Assembly: GCA_964394665.1 (NCBI GenBank) | Contig: CAYMYN010000019.1 | Span: 32,997 to 96,996 of the forward strand | Source: CAYMYN01 sp964394665 | GTDB taxonomy: Bacteria > Planctomycetota > UBA1135 > GCA-002686595 | Reading direction: 5' to 3' | DNA length: 64,000 nt | Part shown: piece after piece, positions 45,548-59,949 of the stretch | Numbering within the stretch: the first letter of the stretch is position 1 | Layout: every line of letters starts with the position of its first letter | Notes under the pieces: model-generated | What the model saw: the letters and a program-made list of their open reading frames with translations, nothing else | What the model was told of the DNA's origin: nothing | Database searches by the model: none | Program-made: the position numbers and the translations under genes

Positions 45548-48517
45548 TCAGTCGAACAGAGGGCCCGAGCGCAGCAGCGCACCCCCGAATTGAGTGCAAT
45601 GCTCCCACGGCAGGTCGGCCACGAAGCGCCCGTCAGGCGTGCGCTCGATCAGGACAGCCAAGAAGGCCGGATCGGAGATGCTCACCAGGTCCGAGACCGC
45701 CACGCCTCCGTCGAGCCGGATCCAGCCCGACTCCCACGGGGACTCGTCGGGAGATCCGTCGAAGATCTCGTTCCGCGCGTGGTTGGTGGTCTTCAGGAAG
45801 GCATTGGAGAAGATGCCGGAGATCGACAGCAGGGGCGTGCGTTCCCAGCAGCGGAAGGTGTACTCCGTGCTGAAGACCTCCTCGTTGTCGTTGTAGACGA
45901 GGAAGTCGATCGTCGTCGAGAAGGCCCGACCGGTCAGGCCGATCAGGATCAGCTCGCTGTGGAACCCGCCGCCCTGGCCCATGAAGCGCGGGATCAGGAT
46001 CTGGTCCGGGGCCAACTCGTACTCCAGGTTGTCGAGGTCCCGCACCCCGTCCCCGTCTAGGTCGGTGAGGGGCAGCCCGCACGCCGAGTCGAGTTGACTC
46101 GGGTCTCCGATGCCCCGGTAACCGAAGGGGTTGACGCTGAACGAGAGGCTCTCGATGCCGTCGACCACAAGGAGTTGCCCAACGAGGGTGTTCGAGACCA
46201 CGGGTTGCTCGCTCAGCGGGCAGCGGGCGTAGACGTAGACGTAGCCGCGCTCCGGATCAGGCGCATGGGCGTTCGTGATCAGGGTCAGGGTGTCCTTGGG
46301 GGTCAGGAGCTCCGCCCGATTGAAGGGGGAACAGTCCGACTCCTCGCGGTAGACGAAGTGGACCTGGATGTCGCCCTGTCCCAGCCCGGACCATCCGGTC
46401 TGGGTCACCGAGATCACCGTCACCGTGCCGAGGCGGTTGTCGAACATCGGGTAGAGCAGGAGCGAGGCCGGCCGGCGGTGGTTCACGACCGTCGGGCACT
46501 CCTCGGTGATGGTCACCTTGGCCAAGGCTTCGCAGCCGAACGTGTCCCAGATCCGGTAGGTAAAGGAGTCGGTACCGGGGAAGTTGGAGTTCGGGGTGTA
46601 GAGAAAGCGGCCGTCGGGTTGGCGTTCGGCCGTGCCGTGGGAGGGGTCGCTGTGCTTCTCGGGCGCCCACGGATCCAGCGGGAACGTGGTGGCGTCGTCG
46701 TTCGCCAACACGTCGATCCAGATCGGGTCGCTGCTGCCCGGTTGCTTGACGACGAAGTCCGGTCGAGCGATCGGATTGCAGTGGATCGTGATCTCGATCG
46801 GCGTGCAGTCCGAGTGGCAGCCCGCTCCGTCGGTGACGCGGTAGTAGAGCACCTCGGTCACGTCGCAGGGCCCAGGATCCGGCAGGTAGTGCAGGACCGA
46901 ACCCTCGAGCCAGGCCGAGCCGTATTGGGACGCTGGCGGATTGCAGAGCGAGACCGACTTCGGGGGTCCGGCCTCCCTGCCCCCGCTCCGACCCTCCAGT
47001 AGATCGAGCTCGAGGGAATCGCCCTGGCAGATGGCCCGCTGCACGATAGGGACCTTGGGCCGCGGCAGCACCTGCACCTGAACGGTGGCCGTCGATAGGC
47101 AGCAAGCATCGTCCCGAACCGAGTACTGAAACTCCGCCACTCCCTCGAAGCCATCGGCGGGTACGAACAGGATGCAGTAGCCACTTCCCAGGCCCGCGGA
47201 GCAGCCGCTCACCACGCTGGCCGTGCCCACGCTCGGGTTCAGCGAGCCGACGATCTGCAGGGTACTCGGGACGATCGGCCGATCCCCCGGCAGATCGTTG
47301 CCGAGCACGTGGACAAAGATGCTGTCGCCACTGCAGGTCGATGCCAGATCGTCCGTGGCGGTGGGGGCAGCGAGGACCAAGATCTCGACCAGGGCCTCGT
47401 TCGAGCGGCACCCAAGGTCATCCGCGACGCTGTAGAGGAAGGACGCGATCCCCTGGAAGCCAGGTGCGGGGACGAACAGGACATCGTGGTCGCCCGTGCA
47501 CGTGTCGTAGGGGAGCGTGCATGCGGGGTGCGGACCCTCGCATCGATCCTGAGACTGGCAGCATGCGGGCCGCGTGTCACAGGTCAGGACCACCATGCCT
47601 GCGCCCTGGGGCTGCACCGCGCCCGTCGTGATCGAAGTGCAGTCCAAGATGCGCCCCGGGGCAGCGGCGTCGTTGTGCAGCAAGCTCACCGAGACCGGCG
47701 TGTTCTCGCAAGTCTGGGCCGAGTCGCCTTCCGCCACTGGAGGTGGGCTCGGGCAGTAGAAGTACGTGGCCTCCAACACCAGGCTGATCTTCGCCTGGTG
47801 GGCATGCGCCAACAACCCACAGCCCGTGTCGAGGTCGAATGCGACAATGTTAGCGAAATCGAAGTAGGTGGAGTCGAAGCCCTCCAGTACGGGTTGCATC
47901 CAAATGCTGATGTCGGCGGGATCTTCGATGCATGCGGTGACCTGCTGGAAAGACTGGTGGGGAACGCGGAAGCTGTATCCGGATTCACAAGCGCAGGGAT
48001 CCGCGCACGAGTCGCACTCTAGGTCGGTGCACGGGTCGAAGGGTGGGCTGTGCGGAGGGTCGAGAATGGACACTCCATCGAACACGCCCAAGATGGGAAG
48101 GTCTTCTCCAAATGCCAGCAGGTCCATGGCGAACAGGTTGTTCGACGGGCTGATTAGTTCGTAAGTGGTCGCCAGGGTCCAACTGCCGGGAACGAACGGG
48201 TGGCAGGGGCAGGGTTTTTCCGAATCCAGATTCTCGGCGATGACGTACACATCCTCGATGGAGACCGTCGCGGTGATCTCGATCCGCCGAACTTTGTCTG
48301 CCAGCGCCAGGGGCGGTGCCCCCAGCTCGAGGGTCTGGATGAAGCCGCCGACCGCGGGCCCGAAGGTGACCTGCTGCGCAACGAACTCAGCGTGATCGCA
48401 TTCTCCGCACAGATTCGTCGTGTCGCAGGACTGATACGAATGGGCTGGAGTGGTCAGGGCGAGCAAGGCGGACGGTAGGAGGATCAAGAGGCGCCGGACG
48501 AGAGCGGAGTGGATCAT
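45548..48517 (-). CDS. Large cysteine-rich secreted protein with tandem bacterial Ig-like repeats
   Basis: A 989-residue protein with a signal peptide (LLILLPSALLALTTPAHS). The central part holds at least four Ig/cadherin-like modules of the kind seen in tandem-95 proteins: VSVSLLHNDAAAPGR, IFVHVLGNDLPGDRP, IWIDVLANDDATTFP, each followed by a DxFxYxVxDxxG-like strand (DSFTYRIWDTFG). Cysteines are unusually abundant, arranged in pairs (CNLCGEC-like and CCQSQDRCEG). A DLDGDGVRDLDN calcium-type loop lies near residue 830. It is probably a surface or matrix protein stabilised by disulfides. Codon use is less GC-biased than the neighbours. Start chosen at the signal peptide; no good ribosome binding site. 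Confidence 0.82.
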   Translation of the reverse strand: MIHSALVRRLLILLPSALLALTTPAHSYQSCDTTNLCGECDHAEFVAQQVTFGPAVGGFIQTLELGAPPLALADKVRRIEITATVSIEDVYVIAENLDSEKPCPCHPFVPGSWTLATTYELISPSNNLFAMDLLAFGEDLPILGVFDGVSILDPPHSPPFDPCTDLECDSCADPCACESGYSFRVPHQSFQQVTACIEDPADISIWMQPVLEGFDSTYFDFANIVAFDLDTGCGLLAHAHQAKISLVLEATYFYCPSPPPVAEGDSAQTCENTPVSVSLLHNDAAAPGRILDCTSITTGAVQPQGAGMVVLTCDTRPACCQSQDRCEGPHPACTLPYDTCTGDHDVLFVPAPGFQGIASFLYSVADDLGCRSNEALVEILVLAAPTATDDLASTCSGDSIFVHVLGNDLPGDRPIVPSTLQIVGSLNPSVGTASVVSGCSAGLGSGYCILFVPADGFEGVAEFQYSVRDDACCLSTATVQVQVLPRPKVPIVQRAICQGDSLELDLLEGRSGGREAGPPKSVSLCNPPASQYGSAWLEGSVLHYLPDPGPCDVTEVLYYRVTDGAGCHSDCTPIEITIHCNPIARPDFVVKQPGSSDPIWIDVLANDDATTFPLDPWAPEKHSDPSHGTAERQPDGRFLYTPNSNFPGTDSFTYRIWDTFGCEALAKVTITEECPTVVNHRRPASLLLYPMFDNRLGTVTVISVTQTGWSGLGQGDIQVHFVYREESDCSPFNRAELLTPKDTLTLITNAHAPDPERGYVYVYARCPLSEQPVVSNTLVGQLLVVDGIESLSFSVNPFGYRGIGDPSQLDSACGLPLTDLDGDGVRDLDNLEYELAPDQILIPRFMGQGGGFHSELILIGLTGRAFSTTIDFLVYNDNEEVFSTEYTFRCWERTPLLSISGIFSNAFLKTTNHARNEIFDGSPDESPWESGWIRLDGGVAVSDLVSISDPAFLAVLIERTPDGRFVADLPWEHCTQFGGALLRSGPLFD

Positions 48518-49034
48518 GGAGGAAAATGCCGGATGGAGACCCTTGGAAATGAGCAGCGGGGGTTCCGGGGAGTTGGGACCCTGCCAGCGCCTGGCGTGGG
48601 TCGGGAGAGCGGGCGAAGGTGGGCGCGGGGCCGGCGCAGATGCGCTCGGCCCGGCGCGGATGGGCGCCCTGCGAGCGCCACGATGCTCCCAACCACCCCT
48701 CCATGCTCTGCGGTACATCCCCCGTGCCGCCCGGAGGAGTGCGGGGGCCGGGCCCACCGCGCCCCACGCGGTGGCCCGCCAACGCCTCCCCTCGAGCGTC
48801 CGACCGAGGCTAGGAGAAGGAGGGTGTGCGCGGCCAGGAATGGCTGGAAAATCTGGGCTGTTCTTCGACGGGGGGGGACGGACGCGGAGGGCGGAGGGAA
48901 TGGGAAGTCGTAGGACCGCCCGTCGAGGGCCGAGCTCGCGGCGCTGGTGCGCGGTTCGGATTCCAGATCCAGGTGGGCCTGCGGCAAGGGCTTGCGAGTA
49001 GTTCGCATTCGCCCGCGGTGGCGGCCTGGCGGAG

Positions 49035-49043
49035 TTATCCACA
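49035..49043 (+). promoter_or_regulatory. Single consensus DnaA box
   Basis: TTATCCACA, an exact match to the strong DnaA-binding consensus, isolated in GC-rich intergenic DNA. No second box, AT-rich unwinding region or replication gene is nearby, so this is not an origin by itself. Confidence 0.45.
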
Positions 49044-49244
49044 GTGGGCCGGACGGCAATCCGATCACCCGGGAGAGCGCGATGGTCGTGAGCCGCGGTC
49101 CCATGTGCGGGAATCCCTGCCAGCCGCCGGGCACTCACGACGTGACGGAAGGTGCGGATTGTCCAAGTCGGCCCGGGGTGTTGGAGTGGCTCCGCTGCGG
49201 GGTCGGGATTCTCGAGCGAAGGCACGCGCGGCACCGTGAACGGA

Positions 49245-49269
49245 GAAGCCCCGGTCGAGGCGGGGCTTC
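49245..49269 (-). terminator. Terminator hairpin after metH
   Basis: GAAGCCCC (49245-49252) and GGGGCTTC (49262-49269) form a perfect 8-bp stem, extended by one G-C pair, with a short loop, 38 nt past the metH stop. No T-run follows on the minus strand. Confidence 0.55.
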
Positions 49270-49306
49270 CTGGCGGGCTTCGGGGCCCGGGGCTGGGAGC
49301 GGCGGG

Positions 49307-53043
<3,737 letters not shown>

Positions 53044-53047
<4 letters not shown>

Positions 53048-54045
53048 GGGGCAGAGGTCCTGGTCTTGCGCTGGGGGGTGGGGGAGGGCGGCGTGGCGCC
53101 CGGCGCGGGGGCCGCGGGCGCGCTGCCGGTCGCGATCAAGGTCATGAAGTGCGGAGGCTGGGGGTCGCGCGCGGCGCGCTGCACGCGCACGCCCTCGAGG
53201 CCGCAGGCCCGCAGCAGCTCCTCGAGCTCGGGCTCGGTGAAGCCCAGGTGACGGTGCGCGAGTTTCTCGCGCACCCACTCCTCGCCGTGGGCGAGCAGGT
53301 CGATCACCAGCAGCCGTCCGCCGGGCGCGAGCACGCGCCGCGCTTCGCGCAGGGCGCGTTCGGGCGACTCGGCGTGGTGCAGGGCCTGGGACAGGATGAC
53401 CGCGTCGAACGCCCGTTCGGGCAACGGCAGCGCGTCGATCGCCGCCTCGACGAGGTCGATGTTCGTGAGCCCCTGGCGTCGCGCGCGTTGTTCGAGCTGC
53501 GCCAACATGCGGGGCGAGATGTCGACCGCGGTGACGCGCTCGGCCACCTCGGCCAGCATCATCGTCAGGAGGCCGTCGCCGATGCCGAGGTCGGCGTAGC
53601 GCCCGCGCGGCAGGAGTTGGATCAGCGCCCGCGCCAGGCCCTCCCAGGTGCGTCCGGGGAGGATCTCCTCGCCGAAGGCCGCGGCCACGCGATCGAAGTA
53701 GGAGCGCGACTCCTCGCGCCGACGCCGCACCAGGGCATCGAGCCCGGCGCGATCGGCCTCGAACTCGGATGCGTCCTCGCTCTCCGCCAACACGCGCGCC
53801 AGCAGGTCCGCGGGGGGGCCGGGTTGGATCGCGTAGAAGCTGCGCCGCCCCGCGCGCCGGTCGGCGACCAGGCCGACCTCCTTGAGCAGGTTGAGGTGGG
53901 TCGAGATCCGGCTCTGGCCCATGTTCAGGATCTCCATCAGATCGCTGCAGGTGAGCTCCTCCCGGCCGAGCAGGGCGAGGATCCGCAGGCGCGTCTCGTC
54001 GGCCAGGGCCTTGAGCAGCCGGGAGGCGGTGGGCAGAGCGATCAT
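53044..54045 (-). CDS. ArsR-family regulator fused to SAM-dependent methyltransferase
   Basis: A 333-residue fusion. Residues 1-95 are an ArsR-type winged helix (LLKALADETRLRILALLGRE, MGQSRISTHLNLLKEVGLVA); the metal-binding ELCVCD motif is replaced by ELTCSDLMEI. Residues about 145-290 are a class I methyltransferase (YADLGIGDGLLTMMLAE, AVDISPRML, VILSQALHHAESPERAL). Overlap with metH suggests it senses SAM or SAH and controls methionine synthesis, as SahR-type ArsR regulators do elsewhere. The start at 54045 (MIALPTASRLL) is preferred over 54129, which would read through the palindrome. Confidence 0.9.
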
Positions 54046-54046
54046 T

Positions 54047-54066
54047 CGATCAAGATATATCGATCG
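54047..54066. promoter_or_regulatory. Palindromic operator of the regulator-metH operon
   Basis: A 20-bp imperfect palindrome, CGATCAAGATATATCGATCG, with 16 of 20 positions symmetric, ending 1 nt before the regulator's start codon. Its AT-rich core stands out in this GC-rich DNA. ArsR-family regulators bind such 2-fold sites at their own promoters, so autoregulation is likely. Confidence 0.6.
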
Positions 54067-54169
54067 GTGATGTGGGGAAGGATGAACTTGGCCCCTCACG
54101 GAAGGTTTATGGGTTCCGGGCGGGGCCACGGCGGGTCGGGCGGGCGGTGAGCGCGGCCCGCGGAACGGC

Positions 54170-54175
54170 TACCCT
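54170..54175 (+). promoter_or_regulatory. Possible -10 box of nadE
   Basis: TACCCT 50 nt upstream of the nadE ATG, with GTGAGC 17 nt before it as a weak -35. Same hexamer as upstream of spoVG. Confidence 0.3.
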
Positions 54176-54225
54176 GGAAAGCCCGCGGGCCCTCGACGCG
54201 CCCGCGGACCCCCGCACCCCGCCCC

Positions 54226-56268
<2,043 letters not shown>

Positions 56269-56293
56269 CCGACCGCGACCGCACGGGAGCAAC

Positions 56294-57331
56294 GTGAAGT
56301 TCGTCGACTACTACGAGGTCCTCGGCGTGGCCCGCGACGCCGACGCGGAGGGGATCAAGAAGGCCTTCAAGAAGTTGGCCTTGAAGTGGCACCCCGACCG
56401 CCATGCCGAGGGCGAGCGGGCCACGGCCGAAGCGCGCTTCAAGCAGGTGAACGAGGCCTACGAGGTGCTCTCGGACCCCGAGAAGCGCAAGCGCTACGAC
56501 CGGTTCGGGCAGAACTGGGAGCACGGCCAGGAGTTCACGCCGCCCGGCGGGGGGCGCACGATGGGCCGCGAGGAGTTCGAGAACCTCTTCGGCGGACGCC
56601 GCGGCGGCGGGGGCTTCTCGGACTTCTTCTCGAGCCTCTTCGGCGACCTGTACGCCGACCAGGCGCGCGGCCCGCGGCGCCACGCGCGCTACGCGCAGCG
56701 CGGCGCGGACGTGCGCGCCGAGCTTCCGCTGCCCCTGGCCGAGGCGTTGCGCGGCGGCAAGCAGACCTTCGAGGTGCCCGCGCGCGTCGGTTGCCCGCAG
56801 TGCGGGAGCGTGGGTTTCGTCGGCGAGCACGTCTGCCCCTCGTGCGTGGGCCTGGGGCATCTGACCCAGCGCCGCCGCGTCGAGCTCAAGATCCCCGAGG
56901 ACCTGCGCGACGGCCTGGTGCTGCGCCTGCGCGGGCTCGGCGAGGAGGCCGAGGAGGGCGGGGAACCCGGCGACCTGCATCTCACCCTGCGGCTCGTGCC
57001 GAGCGCCGACCATCGACTGCAGGGCGCCGACGTCGAGGCCGACGTGCCGGTCGCGCCCTGGGAGGCGATCTTCGGAGCCGAGGTCGAGGTGCGCACCGCC
57101 CGCGGTGTCGCGCGGGTCAAGATCCCGCCCGACACCCGCGCGGGCCAACGCCTGCGCCTGCGCGGCCAGGGCCTCTCCGACGGTCGCGGCGGACGGGGCG
57201 ACTTCCACGCCGTCGTGCGCCTGGCGCTGCCCGAGCCGCTCGACGAGCGCCAACGGGAGCTGCTCGCCGAGCTCGCCCGCGGCGAGGCGCGCAGCGTGCA
57301 TGGCGGCGCGCGCCTGGAGGCTCCGCGATGA
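56294..57331 (+). CDS. cbpA: CbpA-type DnaJ co-chaperone with a reduced zinc finger
   Basis: A 345-residue J protein. The J domain (1-70) has KWHPDRH with the HPD motif and VNEAYEVLSDPEKRKRYD. A glycine/phenylalanine region follows (GGRRGGGGFSDFFSSLFGDL). Two substrate-binding beta domains follow (VELKIPEDLRDGLVLRLRGL, RGVARVKIPPDTRAGQRLRL). Between them is a single pair of knuckles, CPQCG and CPSCVGLG, half the four repeats of true DnaJ, whereas CbpA normally has none. GTG start at 56294 with GGGAG upstream. It stimulates DnaK-type Hsp70s. Confidence 0.9.
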   Translation: MKFVDYYEVLGVARDADAEGIKKAFKKLALKWHPDRHAEGERATAEARFKQVNEAYEVLSDPEKRKRYDRFGQNWEHGQEFTPPGGGRTMGREEFENLFGGRRGGGGFSDFFSSLFGDLYADQARGPRRHARYAQRGADVRAELPLPLAEALRGGKQTFEVPARVGCPQCGSVGFVGEHVCPSCVGLGHLTQRRRVELKIPEDLRDGLVLRLRGLGEEAEEGGEPGDLHLTLRLVPSADHRLQGADVEADVPVAPWEAIFGAEVEVRTARGVARVKIPPDTRAGQRLRLRGQGLSDGRGGRGDFHAVVRLALPEPLDERQRELLAELARGEARSVHGGARLEAPR

Positions 57332-57588
57332 ACGCCCCGCGCCTGGTCGTGCGCGGCGAGACCTACGTCTCGCTCGAGGCCGCCGCGGAGTGCTACCAGC
57401 TCGAGCTGACCTTCGTGCACGAGGTGTATCGCGCCGGCTTGCTCGGCCCGGGGGAGCTGACCGAGCTCGGTCCGGCGATCCCAATCCCGATGCTCGAGCG
57501 CCTGGCGCGCATCGTGCACCTCACGCGCCACCTCGAGCTCGAGCTCGACCTCGTCGCGCTGTTCCTCGCAGGCGAGGACGCGCCGTGA
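57328..57588 (+). CDS. cbpM: CbpM-like chaperone modulator
   Basis: An 86-residue MerR-like helix-turn-helix protein: YVSLEAAAECYQLELTFVHE, VYRAGLLGP, PMLERLARIVHLTRHLELEL, DLVALFL. This matches CbpM/DafA-type modulators that bind the J domain of CbpA and inhibit it. The ATG overlaps the dnaJ stop as ATGA, the usual cbpA-cbpM arrangement. The alternative, a small MerR-like regulator, is less likely in this context. Confidence 0.82.
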   Translation: MNAPRLVVRGETYVSLEAAAECYQLELTFVHEVYRAGLLGPGELTELGPAIPIPMLERLARIVHLTRHLELELDLVALFLAGEDAP

Positions 57589-57688
57589 GCGGCCGCGGCA
57601 GCCCCGAACCCCGGGTCCCATCGACGCCCGGAGCGCGGCCGCTCCGCGCGGCGTGACCCCACCCCCGGGCCCTGACCCCGCCGCCCCG

Positions 57689-58303
57689 ATGCCGATCCCC
57701 GGTCCGCTCTGGCCGAACCTGGTCACCGCCCTGCGGATCGCGCTCGTCCCGGCCCTGTTGGCCTGCGCCGAAGCGGCGAATCGTGCCGCGGGAGGGGGCG
57801 CGGACGTCGAGCGCTGGCGCACGCTGGCCGCGGGCGCCTTCGTCCTCATCGGCCTGACCGATCTGCTCGACGGCTTCCTCGCGCGCCGTTTCGGTTGGAC
57901 CAGCGAGCTCGGGGCGTTGCTGGACGCCCTGGCCGACAAGCTGGTGCAGGTCGCGGCCGTGACCTACCTGGCCCTGCGCGCCGGCGCGGCCTTCGAGCCC
58001 GTGCCGCTGTGGTTCCTGGCGCTCCTGATCGGGCGCGACGCCGTCCTGGCCACGGGCTGGACCCTGATCCGCCGCCGCCGCGGGCGCGTCGACGTCACCC
58101 ACGAGCCGCACGGCAAGTGGAGCAGCAGCCTGCTGTTCGCCGCCCTGCTCTGGACCCTGCTCGGGCGCGGGGGCCCGCTGGCCCTGGCGCTCTTCGGCGC
58201 CTCCGCGCTGCTGGTCACGATCTCGACCCTCGCCTACGTGCGCCACGGCTTCGCGCAGTGGCGCGCGGGGGTCGAACCTCAGCGCTCCGACGTCCGCACG
58301 TAG
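57689..58303 (+). CDS. CDP-alcohol phosphatidyltransferase (PgsA-like)
   Basis: A 204-residue membrane enzyme with N-terminus LWPNLVTALRIALVPALLAC and the catalytic signature DLLDGFLARRFGWTSELGAL then LDALADK, containing the D-x2-D-G-x2-A-R-x8-G-x3-D-x3-D pattern. It resembles phosphatidylglycerophosphate synthase, but the substrate alcohol cannot be fixed from sequence. ATG 57689 is chosen; an in-frame GTG at 57653 would add a proline-rich tail. Its 3' end overlaps the convergent FG-GAP gene by 25 nt. Confidence 0.85.
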   Translation: MPIPGPLWPNLVTALRIALVPALLACAEAANRAAGGGADVERWRTLAAGAFVLIGLTDLLDGFLARRFGWTSELGALLDALADKLVQVAAVTYLALRAGAAFEPVPLWFLALLIGRDAVLATGWTLIRRRRGRVDVTHEPHGKWSSSLLFAALLWTLLGRGGPLALALFGASALLVTISTLAYVRHGFAQWRAGVEPQRSDVRT

Positions 58304-59949
58304 AGGCGCACGATCCAACGGTCGGCCTGCTTGCCGAAGGCCAGGACGTCGTCGCGGCCGTCGCCGTCGAGGTCGAGCACCCTCAGGGTCGCGTCGGGCA
58401 CGTAGGGGAAGGGCGCGCGGGCGAGCGGTTCGCGCTCGAGGCACGCGCGGCGCAGGGCGAGGCCCAGGCCGAAGGTCTGGCGGTGGAGTTCGCCCAGGTC
58501 GAAGACCAGCTCGGCGCCGTCGCCGCGGCGATCGAGCTCGCGCAGGGCCAGCGCCTCGAGCAGGGCTTCGAACTCGACCCGCTCGTCGACCAGGCCCTCG
58601 AGCTCCCTTGGATCGGGCGCGCAGTCGGCGTAGATCACCAGCTCCTCCTCGACGAGGTCCACCACGTCGTCGGTGACGCCGTCGGCGCCGAAGGCGATCG
58701 GCCGCGCCGGGATGGTGAGTTGCAGCTCGACCCGCAGGGAGAGGTCCTCGGCCTGCTCGAGGAAGCTCAACAGGCGCGGGATCAGGAGGCCCAGGGTCCC
58801 GCGGCGCGTGGGCCGACGGCTGAACACGCCCTCCTCGTTGCCGTAGGTGAAGACCTCGAAGTCGATGCGCCCCGGCAGGACGAGGTAGCGCAGGGCGCGG
58901 CCCAGGGAGATGCGCTCGCCGCGCAGGAGCTGCAGGTCGGGCCGCCCGTCGCCGACCACGTCGCGCAGGTAGAAGCCCAGGATCTTGCCGCTGGCGAGCA
59001 GGAGTTGGTCGGGCTGTTCCCGCGGGCCGCTGCGGGCCCCGCCGCGGTAGACGCGGAAGCGATTGCCGACGGCGACGACCAGGTCGTGGGGCGCCTCGCC
59101 GTCGAGGTCCGCCACGCGCCAGTCGACGAGGTCGGGCACGTTGTCGAGCAGGTCCTCGAGGTTCAGGCGGCCGGCCTTGGGCAATTCCGCGCGCAGGGCC
59201 TCGAGGTCGAGCACCCAGGTCGGTTCGGCGGGCAGGACGGGCTCCCGGTCCGCCCGCGCGAGGTGGAAGGCGACCCGTTCGGGGGTCTGGGAAACGAGGT
59301 CGAGCAGCCCATCGCCGTCGATGTCCTCGATCCGGAACCAGGGGATCTCGACCCCGCGCGAGAGCCGCCCGTCGAGGCGCTCGGGGTCGCCGACGCCCAG
59401 GCGCACCGCCGCGCGGTACGCGACCTCGAGGGGCGCCGCGAACGTGCCCGGCGTCCGTTGCAGGAAGATGCGGTGCGAGCGCGGCCCCGGCAGGACGAGG
59501 TCGACGCGCCCGTCGCCGTCGACGTCGCGCGCGAATCGCACCGCGCTGGCTCCGCGCGGGAGCCACGAGCGCTCGCGCAGCACGCTGCGCCCCGCGCCGA
59601 ACTCCCCGTCGTCGCCCAGGGCGAAGCTCGTCACGCCGCTCTCCACCGCCAACACGAGCACCTCGCAGCGCCCGTCCCCGTCGAGGTCCGCCAGGTCCCA
59701 GGCCGTGCGCCCCTCGGGCCAGGCGAGCGAGGCCGAAGGCTCGGCCTCGAACGAACCGTCCCCGCGTTGGCGCCGCACGCGGACCCCGGCGGCGTCCGCG
59801 GCCAGGAGGTCCAGCCGGCCGTCGCCGTCCAGGTCGCGCAGCGCCAGGCGCACGCCTTCGACGGGGAACTCGAGCTGGCTCAGCGCGAAGTCCGCCCCGT
59901 CGCCGGGGGCGGGGCACACGAGCAGCAGCGCCCACGCGAGGGGACCCAT
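58279..59949 (-). CDS. Secreted FG-GAP/VCBS-like repeat protein
   Basis: A 556-residue protein with a signal peptide (MGPLAWALLLVCPAPGDGA) and many DLDGDGRxDLL-type calcium-loop repeats (LRDLDGDGRLDLLAAD, LADLDGDGRCEVLVLA, IEDIDGDGLLDLVSQT, VLDLDGDGRDDVLAFG), the mark of integrin-like FG-GAP beta-propellers. It is expected at the cell surface or in the periplasm, in adhesion or as a scaffold. It overlaps the similar upstream gene as TGATG, so the two are translated together and may form one complex. Confidence 0.85.
   Translation of the reverse strand: MGPLAWALLLVCPAPGDGADFALSQLEFPVEGVRLALRDLDGDGRLDLLAADAAGVRVRRQRGDGSFEAEPSASLAWPEGRTAWDLADLDGDGRCEVLVLAVESGVTSFALGDDGEFGAGRSVLRERSWLPRGASAVRFARDVDGDGRVDLVLPGPRSHRIFLQRTPGTFAAPLEVAYRAAVRLGVGDPERLDGRLSRGVEIPWFRIEDIDGDGLLDLVSQTPERVAFHLARADREPVLPAEPTWVLDLEALRAELPKAGRLNLEDLLDNVPDLVDWRVADLDGEAPHDLVVAVGNRFRVYRGGARSGPREQPDQLLLASGKILGFYLRDVVGDGRPDLQLLRGERISLGRALRYLVLPGRIDFEVFTYGNEEGVFSRRPTRRGTLGLLIPRLLSFLEQAEDLSLRVELQLTIPARPIAFGADGVTDDVVDLVEEELVIYADCAPDPRELEGLVDERVEFEALLEALALRELDRRGDGAELVFDLGELHRQTFGLGLALRRACLEREPLARAPFPYVPDATLRVLDLDGDGRDDVLAFGKQADRWIVRLYVRTSER

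Larger units (their letters stand above)
48518..49306. other. Long intergenic region without a supported gene
   Basis: 789 bp between the start of the Ig-like protein gene and the metH stop. It has open frames but none with a ribosome binding site or recognisable protein. It contains a perfect DnaA box (49035-49043) and the metH terminator. The part next to the Ig-like gene should hold that gene's promoter; no convincing -35/-10 pair was found. Confidence 0.6.
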
